Shown: piece by piece, positions 44,046-52,024 of the stretch | How positions within the stretch are numbered: position 1 is the stretch's first letter | How the letters are laid out: each line of letters begins with the position of its first letter | From: Spirosoma sordidisoli | GTDB taxonomy: Bacteria; Bacteroidota; Bacteroidia; Cytophagales; Spirosomataceae | Direction: 5' to 3' | Assembly (NCBI RefSeq): GCF_004138325.1 | Contig: NZ_SBLB01000001.1 | Location: 1,249,855 to 1,313,854 of the forward strand | DNA length: 64,000 nt | The notes under the pieces: generated by a model | Database searches by the model: none | Told to the model about the DNA's origin: nothing | The model's input: the letters and a program-made list of their open reading frames with translations, nothing else | Position numbers and translations under genes: made by a program

Positions 44046-44518
44046 ATTGAGCGAGTTAGTGATTGTGTGATTGTGTGATGACTACGAGCCGCTATTGGCG
44101 CTACTACGCGCTTTGGATAGTATCTTCAACAACTGATAGCCCTCATTCATCAAATCACTCAATCGTGTTTCAGATACTATTTCTGTAAAAATTAACATCT
44201 CCAGCCAAAAGAGCGACTCGTCTAATTCCTCAACAACAATGCTGAGCTTAACGAAAAACTCATTCTGGCTACGGGCACGGCGAACAGCGCGGTATTTGGC
44301 AGCAGATGAAGATGATGACCGTATCAATTGCTTACCAAAATATGAGCTTCGTAAGCATGGGGAAGAGCCCGGGAAACCCGAACACAACGAAGCATGAACG
44401 TTTTCAGACGTTGCTCCATGTTGTCAGCAAATTCACCTTTATCCAGTCTGGCAGGCTCCATAATTATGCCTAGGTCAGCGTCGTCGCGCTCAATCGCTCA
44501 TTCACCCAATCACTCAAT
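44046..44518. mobile_element. 0.47-kb insertion-like element with inverted ends and a broken four-helix-bundle gene
   Basis: Between the isomerase ATG and the stop codon of the upstream Gfo/Idh gene lies a more AT-rich segment. Its ends are related in inverted orientation: ATTGAGCGA at 44046-44054 and TCACTCAAT at 44510-44518 (the complement reads ATTGAGTGA). Each end continues with variants of the GTGATTG heptamer, including tandem GATTGTGT at 44061-44076. The right end begins in the stop codon of the Gfo/Idh gene. I infer an inserted element. I saw no target-site duplication. Confidence 0.55.
44082..44461 (-). pseudogene. Frameshifted four-helix-bundle (S23/IVS-like) protein gene
   Basis: Two reading frames together make a complete S23-like four-helix-bundle protein. 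The first part starts at the ATG at 44461, reads FADNMEQRLKTFMLRCVRV and ALPHAYEAHIL, and hits a stop at 44324. The second frame continues at GKQLIRSSSSSAAKYRAVRRARS, then FVKLSIVVEELDESLFWLEML, to the stop at 44082. Homologues I recall read through this point as EAHILGKQL. The shift falls at about 44334-44340 in a TTTTGG run on the coding strand, consistent with loss of one base. This family occurs in rRNA intervening sequences and as orphan genes; its function is not firmly known. Confidence 0.8.
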
Positions 44519-45658
44519 GGTTACCCACCCCTGGCTGCGGTTGCTTTCCAGAATTTTTTCGCAGATGAGCAGTTCGCGGTACCCGTCGGCGAACGTCGGA
44601 TACGTCGGGTTCTCGGGTTGTTTACCGGCTTCGATGGCTGCGTAGACTTCTTTGAACATCTGTTTCGACGTATCGGGAAAGCCTTCGTTATGCCCACCGG
44701 GGAAGCTGATGACCGAGCGCGCTTCGGCATGAACCAGCGACGGATCGTCGGTCATAGTCTGGTTGTACCCATCGCGGTTACCGATCCAGAGCTGGTTTGG
44801 CGACTCCGAATCGAAGGCGAAGGTTTTCTTCGAACCTGAAATTTCGATCTTCAGCTGGTTCTTGCGACCGGCCGATACCTGCGAAACCGTAATGACGCCC
44901 CGGTTGCCATTGTCGAACCGCAGCAGCACGTTGGCATGATCTTCGGTGTTGATCGGCACATCGGCATAATCTTCCGGCTGCAGCATCTTGCCCGAGTACG
45001 TCTCAACGGGCTTCAGGGGCTTCTTACGGGTTTTGTGAACCGTATTGAAGTCGGCCAGTACGGCTACCGTTTTTACTCCGGTCACGTATTCGAGCAGGTC
45101 CATCAGGTGCGAACCGATGTCGGCAATAGCCCGCGAATCGCCCGATTTGTCGGGTTCGAGCCGCCAGTTGTAGTCGGTATTGTAAAAGAGCCAGTCCTGG
45201 AGGTACGAGCCAATAATGCTGTACACATCGCCCAGCTCACCTTTCTCACGCATGACCTTCATCTGCCGAACCAGCGGGTAATAACGCAGGTTGAAATGAA
45301 CGGCATTGACCAGCCCCGTTTCTTTAGCCAGCTGTACGAGCTCCTCGGCTTCGTGCAGATCTTTGGCCAGCGGCTTTTCGCAGATCACGTGCTTACCGGC
45401 CAGCAAAGCGGCTTTCGACTGCTGATAGTGCAGGAAGTTGGGCGTGCAGATGTGTACCACCTGGATATCATCCATCTTGAGCAACTCCTCAAACGTAGCC
45501 GATCGCTCAATACCGAGCTGATCGGCCTTCTGACGGGCCAGCTCCGGCGTTACTTCGCAAAGAGCCAGTACATTCGTGTTGGGCAGGCGACGGAGGGCTT
45601 CGATATGCGCCGGTCCGATGAATCCGGTGCCGACGACACCGATGTTGATTTTTTGCAT
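44510..45658 (-). CDS. Gfo/Idh/MocA-family oxidoreductase
   Basis: A 382-residue NAD(P)-dependent sugar oxidoreductase. The dinucleotide fold opens with GVVGTGFIGPAHIEALRRL. VCTPNFLH-like VHICTPNFLHYQ and ICEKPLAKD (catalytic Lys of the family in EKP) are present at about residues 68-97. The C-terminal half has the beta-sheet domain with DIGSHLMDLLEYVTG, containing the active-site Asp/His pair. There is no Tat signal, so it is cytoplasmic. It is the middle gene between another Gfo/Idh gene and the isomerase, and the inserted element begins at its stop codon. Confidence 0.92.
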   Translation of the reverse strand: MQKINIGVVGTGFIGPAHIEALRRLPNTNVLALCEVTPELARQKADQLGIERSATFEELLKMDDIQVVHICTPNFLHYQQSKAALLAGKHVICEKPLAKDLHEAEELVQLAKETGLVNAVHFNLRYYPLVRQMKVMREKGELGDVYSIIGSYLQDWLFYNTDYNWRLEPDKSGDSRAIADIGSHLMDLLEYVTGVKTVAVLADFNTVHKTRKKPLKPVETYSGKMLQPEDYADVPINTEDHANVLLRFDNGNRGVITVSQVSAGRKNQLKIEISGSKKTFAFDSESPNQLWIGNRDGYNQTMTDDPSLVHAEARSVISFPGGHNEGFPDTSKQMFKEVYAAIEAGKQPENPTYPTFADGYRELLICEKILESNRSQGWVTIE

Positions 45659-45673
45659 GAAAGGTAGTCCCGA

Positions 45674-45724
45674 AGCTCCAGCTTCGGTTGAGGTTTGGTG
45701 TTTGTTACAGCCGAAGCTGGAGCT
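45674..45724. repeat. 14-bp perfect inverted repeat between the Gfo/Idh genes
   Basis: AGCTCCAGCTTCGG (45674-45687) pairs perfectly with CCGAAGCTGGAGCT (45711-45724). Each arm is itself close to palindromic, since CCGAAGCT and AGCTTCGG occur in both. It fills most of the 72-base intergenic space inside an operon, so it may be a processing or stability element, or a dispersed REP-like repeat. Confidence 0.65.
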
Positions 45725-45730
45725 CCGGTT

Positions 45731-46885
45731 TTACTCAACAAATTTGGTCCACTTGGTAGAGTCGTTCTGGCTGGAGGCTATCACGGTATCGATAAAAGCC
45801 AGCCCGCGCACGCCATCATAGACCGTTGGGAAGTCATAGAGCGGATCGGCCGGCCGACCTTCCATATGCGCCCGAACGGCGTAGGCAAAGTTGCGGTAAA
45901 TGTTGGCAAAAGCCTCAAAAAATCCTTCCGGATGGCCCGCGGGCAGTCGACCGTGCGCTTTGGCAGCCGCCGACAAATCACCCACCGACGGGCGAATGAT
46001 GCGCTGGCTTTCCTGCGTCTTGTAGAGGAGGGTGTTGGGTTCCATCTGGCGCCACTCGAGGCCGCCCAGTTCACCGTATACGTAGATTTTCAGGGAGTTT
46101 TCTTCGCCGTTGCTGATCTGGCTGGCGTGCAGAACCCCTTTGGCACCCCCTTCGAAGCGCAGCAGCACATTGCCATCGTCATCCAGCTGACGGCCCGGCA
46201 CGAAGGTGCTCAGGTCGGCGCATAGTTCACTGATTTTTAGTCCGGTGATGTACTCGGCCAGGTTTTCAGCATGAGTACCGATGTCGCCCATGGCCCCGGC
46301 CGCACCCGACCGCGCCGGATCTGTACGCCAGATTGCCTGTTTGTAGTCGTTGTGCTCTTCATCTTTCGAGAGCCAGCCCTGCGGGTATTCGACAACAACC
46401 TTCCGGATCGGGCCCAGCTTGCCGTTGCGCACCATGTCGCGGGCTTCTTTCACCATCGGGTAGCCGGTATAATTGTGGGTCAGGCCGAACACCAGACCGG
46501 TTTTTTCCACAATGGTTACTAGGTCTTTGGCTTCCTGCAGGTTGAGGGTCATCGGCTTATCGCAGATGACGTGAAACCCGTTTTCCAGTGCCATTTTGGC
46601 GGCCGGGAAGTGCAGGTGGTTGGGGGTAACGATACTGACAAAGTCAATACGGTCGCCTTCGGGCCGTTCCTTCTCGGCCAGGATCATCTGCTCGAACGAA
46701 TCGTAGACCCGTTCGTCGGGCAGATAGAGTGCCCGACCGGTAGCTTTGGATTTTTCGGGCGACTGGCTGAAGCAGCCGGCCACCAGTTCAATTTCGTGGT
46801 CGAAGATAGCGGCCCGACGGTGTACGGCCCCGATGAAGGCGTCGAGGCTACCCCCTATCTGACCCATGCGCAGTTTGCGATGCAT
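45731..46885 (-). CDS. Gfo/Idh/MocA-family oxidoreductase, second copy
   Basis: A 384-residue relative of the downstream enzyme, not a close duplicate. The NAD(P) fold is less canonical at the start (MGQIGGSLDAFIGAVHRRA). VTPNHLHFPAA and ICDKPMTLN give the catalytic Lys motif at about residues 92-120. AMGDIGTHAENLAEYITG holds the Asp/His pair. It is the first gene of the minus-strand sugar operon and diverges from the MFS gene. Redox conversion of a sugar or inositol-like compound is inferred; substrate unknown. Confidence 0.92.
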   Translation of the reverse strand: MHRKLRMGQIGGSLDAFIGAVHRRAAIFDHEIELVAGCFSQSPEKSKATGRALYLPDERVYDSFEQMILAEKERPEGDRIDFVSIVTPNHLHFPAAKMALENGFHVICDKPMTLNLQEAKDLVTIVEKTGLVFGLTHNYTGYPMVKEARDMVRNGKLGPIRKVVVEYPQGWLSKDEEHNDYKQAIWRTDPARSGAAGAMGDIGTHAENLAEYITGLKISELCADLSTFVPGRQLDDDGNVLLRFEGGAKGVLHASQISNGEENSLKIYVYGELGGLEWRQMEPNTLLYKTQESQRIIRPSVGDLSAAAKAHGRLPAGHPEGFFEAFANIYRNFAYAVRAHMEGRPADPLYDFPTVYDGVRGLAFIDTVIASSQNDSTKWTKFVE

Positions 46886-47091
46886 AACGAAGTTTTTTAA
46901 GTAAAGAGCCTGTTCGGGCCGGTTTACCCGTTGTTCGGCGTGAACAATTTTCGGGGCGGAAATTAGCGGAATAACTTTTTTTTAGGAAATTTTGCACGAA
47001 CGGACTACTTACAACAGGTAATTGCTACCATTAGACACCTTTTTTTGACAAACCATTTCGTTCTAATCTAAACCCCTAAAGTGTATTCCAA
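46886..47091. promoter_or_regulatory. Shared divergent control region of the sugar locus
   Basis: A 206-base AT-rich gap between the minus-strand oxidoreductase operon and the plus-strand MFS gene. It contains A/T runs near 46975-46990 and 47040-47046 and a possible -33 TTTG at 47044-47047. No perfect TAnnTTTG box or clear operator palindrome is visible to me, but both transcripts must start here. Confidence 0.5.
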
Positions 47092-48333
47092 ATGAACCTA
47101 ACCATCAACCGTTCGCGGCTGTTCAACGCCAGTTGCTTTGCAATCATTACTACGGCCATGGCGTTCGCTATCCGGGCGGGTGTGCTTACCCAGCTGGGTA
47201 AAGAGTTTAACCTGACCGCCCAGGAACTAGGGTATGTGAACCAAATGGCTTTTCTGGGATTTCCCATTGCCATGATCTTTGGAGGACCGCTTTATAACAT
47301 CATCGGACCAAAGCGTATTGCCTGGGTAGCGTTTGCTACGCACGTGCTGGGTCTGGTACTGACCATCACGGCATCGGGCTTCTGGAGTCTGCTGATTTCT
47401 ACGTTCTTCGTTGGTTTTGGTAACGGAACCGTCGAAGCGGCCTGCAACCCAATGGTTACGGATATGTACAGCGGTAACCAGACCACCAAGATGCTGAACC
47501 GGCTACACATGTGGTTTCCGGGCGGTATTGTCATCGGTAGTTTGCTATCGAAGTTCATGACCGACGCGGGCCTGAGCTGGCAGCTCCAAATCAGTGCGAT
47601 CCTGATTCCGGCGGTTATCTACGCGGCCCTGTTTTTTGGCCAGCAGTTTCCGGCCAGCAAAGTAGAAGGGGCTTCGTCAACGGGCGAGAACCTGAAGGCC
47701 ATGGCGTCTCCGCTCTACCTGTTCATGCTGGCCTGTATGGCGCTGACGGCTATTTCTGAGTTTGGCCCCGAGCAGTGGATTGATCCGATCATGAGAAACG
47801 CCGGCGCTAACCCCATGCTGATTCTGGCGCTGGTTACGGGTCTGATGGCCGTTGGTCGTTATTTTGCCGGGCCTATTGTACACCGGCTTAACCCCACGGG
47901 CGTCATTTGGGGCTCGTCTATCGTAGCCGCTATCGGTATCTATATGATGAGCAACGCAACAGGCGGCATGGTCTATCTGTCGGCCGTTATCTTCGCTATC
48001 GGCGTGTGCTACTTCTGGCCAACCATGCTGGGCTTCGTTGCCGAATACATACCCAAGTCGGGCGCGTTTGGCCTGTCAATTATGGGCGGTATGGGTATGT
48101 TTGCTACGTCGATCTTCCAACCCGTAATTGGTAGCTGGCTCGATACCGAAGCCGCCAAACGCGGTCTTACGGCTGAAACGGCCGATCTGGCAACGGGACA
48201 GGCTACCCTCGGCCATATGGTCATTTTCCCGCTGATTCTCATTGTGGCTTTCGGTATACTGTTCTTCGTGATGCGCAACCGCAAGCCGGGCCACGTAGAC
48301 GAAAGCGTCGTGCTGAACCAGCCGATCCAATAA
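47092..48333 (+). CDS. Major-facilitator transporter, sugar/nucleoside type
   Basis: A 413-residue inner-membrane protein with 12 helices. The first helix region reads FNASCFAIITTAMAFAIRAGVLTQLGKEF, followed by NQMAFLGFPIAMIFGGPLYNIIGPKRI, which replaces the usual loop-2 signature. GFGNGTVEAACNPMVTDMY is the fifth-helix type segment seen in Bacteroidota sugar MFS proteins. Gene order with Gfo/Idh and isomerase genes suggests uptake of the sugar those enzymes process. It ends at a long perfect palindrome. Confidence 0.9.
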   Translation: MNLTINRSRLFNASCFAIITTAMAFAIRAGVLTQLGKEFNLTAQELGYVNQMAFLGFPIAMIFGGPLYNIIGPKRIAWVAFATHVLGLVLTITASGFWSLLISTFFVGFGNGTVEAACNPMVTDMYSGNQTTKMLNRLHMWFPGGIVIGSLLSKFMTDAGLSWQLQISAILIPAVIYAALFFGQQFPASKVEGASSTGENLKAMASPLYLFMLACMALTAISEFGPEQWIDPIMRNAGANPMLILALVTGLMAVGRYFAGPIVHRLNPTGVIWGSSIVAAIGIYMMSNATGGMVYLSAVIFAIGVCYFWPTMLGFVAEYIPKSGAFGLSIMGGMGMFATSIFQPVIGSWLDTEAAKRGLTAETADLATGQATLGHMVIFPLILIVAFGILFFVMRNRKPGHVDESVVLNQPIQ

Positions 48334-48350
48334 GCAATCAGTTTATTCTA

Positions 48351-48396
48351 CCATCAAAAAGCCCTACTGCTGATCAGCAGTAGGGCTTTTTGATGG
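48351..48396. terminator. 46-bp perfect palindromic terminator
   Basis: The 46 bases from CCATCAAAAAGCCC to GGGCTTTTTGATGG form one uninterrupted palindrome centred at 48373/48374, with A and T runs placed for termination on both strands. It lies 17 bases after the MFS stop. Confidence 0.92.
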
Positions 48397-48463
48397 TGCC
48401 CGATCAAGGTTACCATACTCGCCAGACAACCTGCCGTCCGGTTGCCCCCAATCCGGCAGAGGT

Positions 48464-48511
48464 CCGGAGTTGTATCCTATTGGCTCGCCTGAGAGCGGCA
48501 ACCAACTCCGG
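48464..48511. repeat. Inverted repeat beside the HD-domain gene stop
   Basis: CCGGAGTTG (48464-48472) pairs with CAACTCCGG (48503-48511). A second overlapping stem, CTGCCG/CCGGCAG (48431-48459), lies next to it. Together they may terminate the minus-strand gene whose stop is at 48517, though no T-run is present. Confidence 0.45.
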
Positions 48512-48516
48512 CCGAC

Positions 48517-49095
48517 TTATACCAGGGCCCGTAGCGCATGCAATCGCTGTTCCTTAGCCGCTTGCCGGGTAGCAATGGCTGTGGGGGTCCAGTAGTGATG
48601 GCTGGCCAGAAAGCCAACCTGTATCCGGTTCCAGGCAGTCTCATCGGCCACCATATCCCGAACTTTCAGTTCTTCGAAAAGCGAGTGAGCAATGGGTTCG
48701 AAATCGGTGCGGCCCAGGTAATCCAGGTCAGCATCGCACAGGATCTCTTCCAGCTTGTTCTGGGGAGTTTGTGGGACGCGCGTGGCCATGATCATCCCGC
48801 AGATGGTCTCGATTTGCCTGTCATTGTAATCAAAATCGGGTAACACCTGCCGCACGTACACGCAGCCAGCTTCTTCGTGGCCCCGGTAGGTCGACAAAAA
48901 GCCCACATCATGAAACAAAGCCGCCGTATGGAGCAGCGTCAGCGACTCTTCGTCAGTGACGCCCTCGCCCTGAGCAATCCGATTGACGGCCTCCACCACG
49001 TCGCGCACATGATGCAGACCATGATAATGCAGGGTTGGCGATAGCCCGGCCCTCAGTCTGTCAATAATAAACTGTTCAATATCAACAAGATTCAT
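48517..49095 (-). CDS. HD-domain metal-dependent phosphohydrolase
   Basis: A 192-residue cytoplasmic protein. The metal site is spelled by YHGLHHVRDV (first His), LLHTAALFHDVGF (HD pair near residues 62-63) and a later Asp in CDADLDYLG. The arrangement fits the general HD superfamily of nucleotide phosphatases or phosphodiesterases; the substrate is unknown. Start and length look natural. It is a single gene. Confidence 0.85.
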   Translation of the reverse strand: MNLVDIEQFIIDRLRAGLSPTLHYHGLHHVRDVVEAVNRIAQGEGVTDEESLTLLHTAALFHDVGFLSTYRGHEEAGCVYVRQVLPDFDYNDRQIETICGMIMATRVPQTPQNKLEEILCDADLDYLGRTDFEPIAHSLFEELKVRDMVADETAWNRIQVGFLASHHYWTPTAIATRQAAKEQRLHALRALV

Positions 49096-49350
49096 GAATG
49101 GCTACGATCAACTATTCCGTATTTTTTTCAGCGAATGTAAGCGGAGAATCCAATATCCTACTGAAATAGTACCGGAATATCTGTAATTTAATTCAAGTAG
49201 CGATCCTCTCCGTACTACCAACACAACCGCCCGCACCAGGCAGACCAGTGAACCCGGACGGGTCAACCTAAGCGGTCGCAGCGGGGAGGTCATTCAGAAT
49301 CCGTTTTCGGTCGCCTTTCGTGAACGCGTCAACGCCAGGCATAAAGGCGC

Positions 49351-49373
49351 TATCGATACGTATTGTATCGATA
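49351..49373. promoter_or_regulatory. Palindrome in the gap before the HD-domain gene
   Basis: TATCGATAC (49351-49359) pairs perfectly with GTATCGATA (49365-49373) with a 5-nt centre. It lies 27 bases downstream of the flavoprotein gene (minus strand) and could be its weak terminator or a protein-binding site. Otherwise the 304-base gap 49096-49399 shows no gene. Confidence 0.45.
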
Positions 49374-49399
49374 AATCACGGGCATACCGCTGGCGACAC

Positions 49400-50869
49400 T
49401 CAATAGACCCACTTTACGGCCCGTTTCACCACGCCCGGCAAATTATCGAGTACGTAGTCAAGCCAGATCGATTTGTTGACCCGGCTGGCGGTAGGGTACG
49501 GGTATATTTTGTTGAAGAAATCGCCGACCGTAAGCTTCTTCTGTACCGCCAGAATCAGCTCCTGCGCCAGCTCACCCGCGTTGGGCGCAATGACCGTTCC
49601 ACCCAGCAAGCGGGTTCCAAACGGGTTGAGGCCTTTGGGCTCGGTGAACAGGATCATTTTTGCGTATTCGTAGGCTTCAATGACAGCCCGATCGTCTTCG
49701 GCAAAATCATAGACAACCCGTTCGTAGCGGATGTTACGCTTCGTCAGCTCGTCTTCCTGGAGGCCGAAGGTTGCCACTTCGGGATCGGTGAAGGTTACCC
49801 AGGAGAAATGATCGTAACTCAGTTTTTTATCGAGCACCTGGCCCGGCGTCAGCAGGTTGGTCACCAGCGTTGACACGTGTAGCTCGGCCGCGTGGGAGAA
49901 ATAGCGGGTACCCGCCGGCGCGCCGGCGGCCGCGTCGCCAGCCGCAAAAACGTGCGGATTGGTCGTTTGCAGGAAGTCGTTGAGCTTGATCTGTCCTTTA
50001 TCGTTCAGCTCGATGCCCGCAGCCGGCAGGTTCAGGTCCCTAACGCTGGCTGTCCGGCCAACGGCTACCAGCACCGCATCGAACGGCAGGGTCTCGGTGG
50101 TGCCGTTTTGGCTCTCGATCCGGGCCGTATGCGGGTCGGGGAAGGCGGTTACCTGCTGCCCCAGCCGGAACGTGATCCCCTCGACCTCGAGCCGCTGCTG
50201 CAGCAACGCCGACACCTCGGGCAGTTCTTTGCTCAGAATCCGGTCTTCCTGGCCCACTACGGTTACCTGGCTCCCAAACCGCGCAAACGCCTGCCCCATC
50301 TCCATGGCAATTGGCCCGGCTCCTACAATCAGCAATCGGTTGGGCAAGCGGTCGAGCGAGAAAATGGTCTCGTTGGTATGTACCTCAACGGCTTCGACCC
50401 CGTCAGCCTTCAGTAACTGCGGCTTCGACCCGGTGCAGAGGACAATGTTTTTGGCCGACGTCCGTACGGGTGGCCCGTCTTCGCTGGTCACTTCGATTTC
50501 CTGCCGGCCCACGAAGCGTGCCGTTCCCAGCGCCACATCGAGCCCTTCGGTATCGCGCAGGTAGGCCGCGTTTTCGTGGGTGCGGATGATGTCCTGCCGT
50601 TCCCGGACGTACTGCATCACGGCCCCCAGATCGGTAGCGCCCTGCATGGTCCAGCCAAACGGGCCGGAGCGCCGGGCGTTATGAATCATCCGGCTCACGT
50701 GGATCAGGGCTTTACTCGGTACGCAGCCATCGTTGAGGCAGTCGCCCCCGATACGCCGGTCTGATCGGTCAATGATAAGCACATCGAAGCCCAGGCGTTT
50801 CATGGCAATGGCCACACCCAGACCGGCCGAACCGGCTCCGATAGCAATTAAATCGTAGTGCGTCTTCAT
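49400..50869 (-). CDS. MerA/dihydrolipoamide dehydrogenase-like flavoprotein disulfide reductase
   Basis: A 489-residue FAD enzyme of the class I pyridine-nucleotide disulfide family. The FAD fold is AIGAGSAGLGVAIAMKRLG at residues 7-25, and the redox-active pair is in GGDCLNDGCVPSKA (Cys near 44 and 49). The NAD(P) fold is LLIVGAGPIAMEMGQAFARFG (~176-196), and FAAGDAA marks the second FAD motif. The dimer interface end reads KIYPYPTASRVNKSIW, without the His-x-x-x-x-Glu pair of true dihydrolipoamide dehydrogenases, and there is no N-terminal metal-binding domain or C-terminal Cys pair of MerA. Real substrate is unknown. Confidence 0.88.
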   Translation of the reverse strand: MKTHYDLIAIGAGSAGLGVAIAMKRLGFDVLIIDRSDRRIGGDCLNDGCVPSKALIHVSRMIHNARRSGPFGWTMQGATDLGAVMQYVRERQDIIRTHENAAYLRDTEGLDVALGTARFVGRQEIEVTSEDGPPVRTSAKNIVLCTGSKPQLLKADGVEAVEVHTNETIFSLDRLPNRLLIVGAGPIAMEMGQAFARFGSQVTVVGQEDRILSKELPEVSALLQQRLEVEGITFRLGQQVTAFPDPHTARIESQNGTTETLPFDAVLVAVGRTASVRDLNLPAAGIELNDKGQIKLNDFLQTTNPHVFAAGDAAAGAPAGTRYFSHAAELHVSTLVTNLLTPGQVLDKKLSYDHFSWVTFTDPEVATFGLQEDELTKRNIRYERVVYDFAEDDRAVIEAYEYAKMILFTEPKGLNPFGTRLLGGTVIAPNAGELAQELILAVQKKLTVGDFFNKIYPYPTASRVNKSIWLDYVLDNLPGVVKRAVKWVY

Positions 50870-50889
50870 GGTGGTTGTCGGCCGGTCGG

Positions 50890-51798
50890 CTAGTCTTTTT
50901 TGAAGTCGGCCAGGGTTCCGCGAATGGTCGTGTTGAACTTGCTGTTTTTGAACGCCAGATTCCCGTTTTTATCGATGATTTTACACTGAAACGTCACCAG
51001 GAAAGGAGTGTCTTTTTTGTCGAACAGCATCTTGGGCAATAAACCCAGCGACTGCCCCGGCTTTACCGTTACCGGAAAAACAACGGGCGTGACGGCCTGT
51101 TGTTTGATCAAAATTGGTTCAGGCTGCTCCCCCTCCGCAATCTGCTTTCCGTCAATGGATACCGTGTAGCGCGTATCGGTGAAGTTGTACGGAAACCGGT
51201 TCCGGTTTTCGACGTTCACCTTCGCGGCCACATCCGTCCGCTTCAGGCCGAGTTTGCCGAAATCGATGTCTTCAATTTTGATGGTCGGAATGTAGTACGT
51301 AGGCAGCTTCTTCTCGATGGTCTGCGTGAACGTACGTTCGCCCAGAATCGGCACGTCGAGATCGAACGTGGCCCGAACCCCGTAGGTGGTACTGTCGATG
51401 CCTTTCTCATCGAGGGTTTTGAGCACCGTCATCAGTTTTTTGTTCAGCAGCTTCATGGGCAGCGTAATGAACGTGCTGTCGCCCGACTCGACCTCGATGG
51501 GTTTAGCGTAGGTTTCTTCGACAATGGGCGTTTTGGCCATGTAGACCGTATACCGCAATCCAGTGGCCTTGAACCCTACCGGCAGCGGGTTATCGATCAG
51601 CATCTTCAGGGTCATATCGATCACATCGTCATCGATATTAGTGATATCGAGCGTGCTGACTTCCAGGCGTGGTTTAAGTGTGTTGTCATACGCGCCCCCT
51701 TCCGATTCGGCATTATTTTTCAGTCGGCTATACCAGATATAAGCGCCAATGACGCCGAGCAGCAGCAGCCCCAGGGCAATGATCCATCCTCTTTTCAT
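50890..51798 (-). CDS. LEA type 2 (WHy-domain) membrane-anchored protein
   Basis: A 302-residue protein with one N-terminal membrane helix (about residues 5-22). Two WHy-type beta domains follow: the first around residues 45-155 (TLKMLIDNPLPVGFKATGLRYTVYM) and the second around 165-285 (VAAKVNVENRNRFPYNFTDTRYTVSIDGK), each with the Asn-Pro or Asn-Arg-x-x-Phe turn typical of LEA14 proteins. Such domains are linked to stress protection, but bacterial roles are unclear. It is 20 bases upstream of the flavoprotein gene on the same strand, so they are probably co-transcribed. Confidence 0.8.
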   Translation of the reverse strand: MKRGWIIALGLLLLGVIGAYIWYSRLKNNAESEGGAYDNTLKPRLEVSTLDITNIDDDVIDMTLKMLIDNPLPVGFKATGLRYTVYMAKTPIVEETYAKPIEVESGDSTFITLPMKLLNKKLMTVLKTLDEKGIDSTTYGVRATFDLDVPILGERTFTQTIEKKLPTYYIPTIKIEDIDFGKLGLKRTDVAAKVNVENRNRFPYNFTDTRYTVSIDGKQIAEGEQPEPILIKQQAVTPVVFPVTVKPGQSLGLLPKMLFDKKDTPFLVTFQCKIIDKNGNLAFKNSKFNTTIRGTLADFKKD

Positions 51799-52024
51799 AA
51801 CGTTGTGTTAATAAGCTAACTTAACGATACACAGGCAGTGACTGTTCAGAAGCCGTCCGAATTAATGAGACTGGCCGTAGCCATCAGCTTAGGGGCATAA
51901 ATCGCCTGGTCAAGCAGCTTCTCAGCCGGTTAAACTATTTACTCCGTTTTAAACCTAAAAGGCATCAAAGACATTATTAGTCGGGTAGGGACCGGTTGGT
52001 TTTCTGCCCATCTCAACTCCCGTC

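Noticed and set aside
44082..44387. Intact 101-codon gene starting within the four-helix-bundle locus
   Set aside because: Its first ~14 residues are out-of-frame nonsense; the true N-terminus lies in another frame from 44461, so it is the 3' part of a frameshifted gene.
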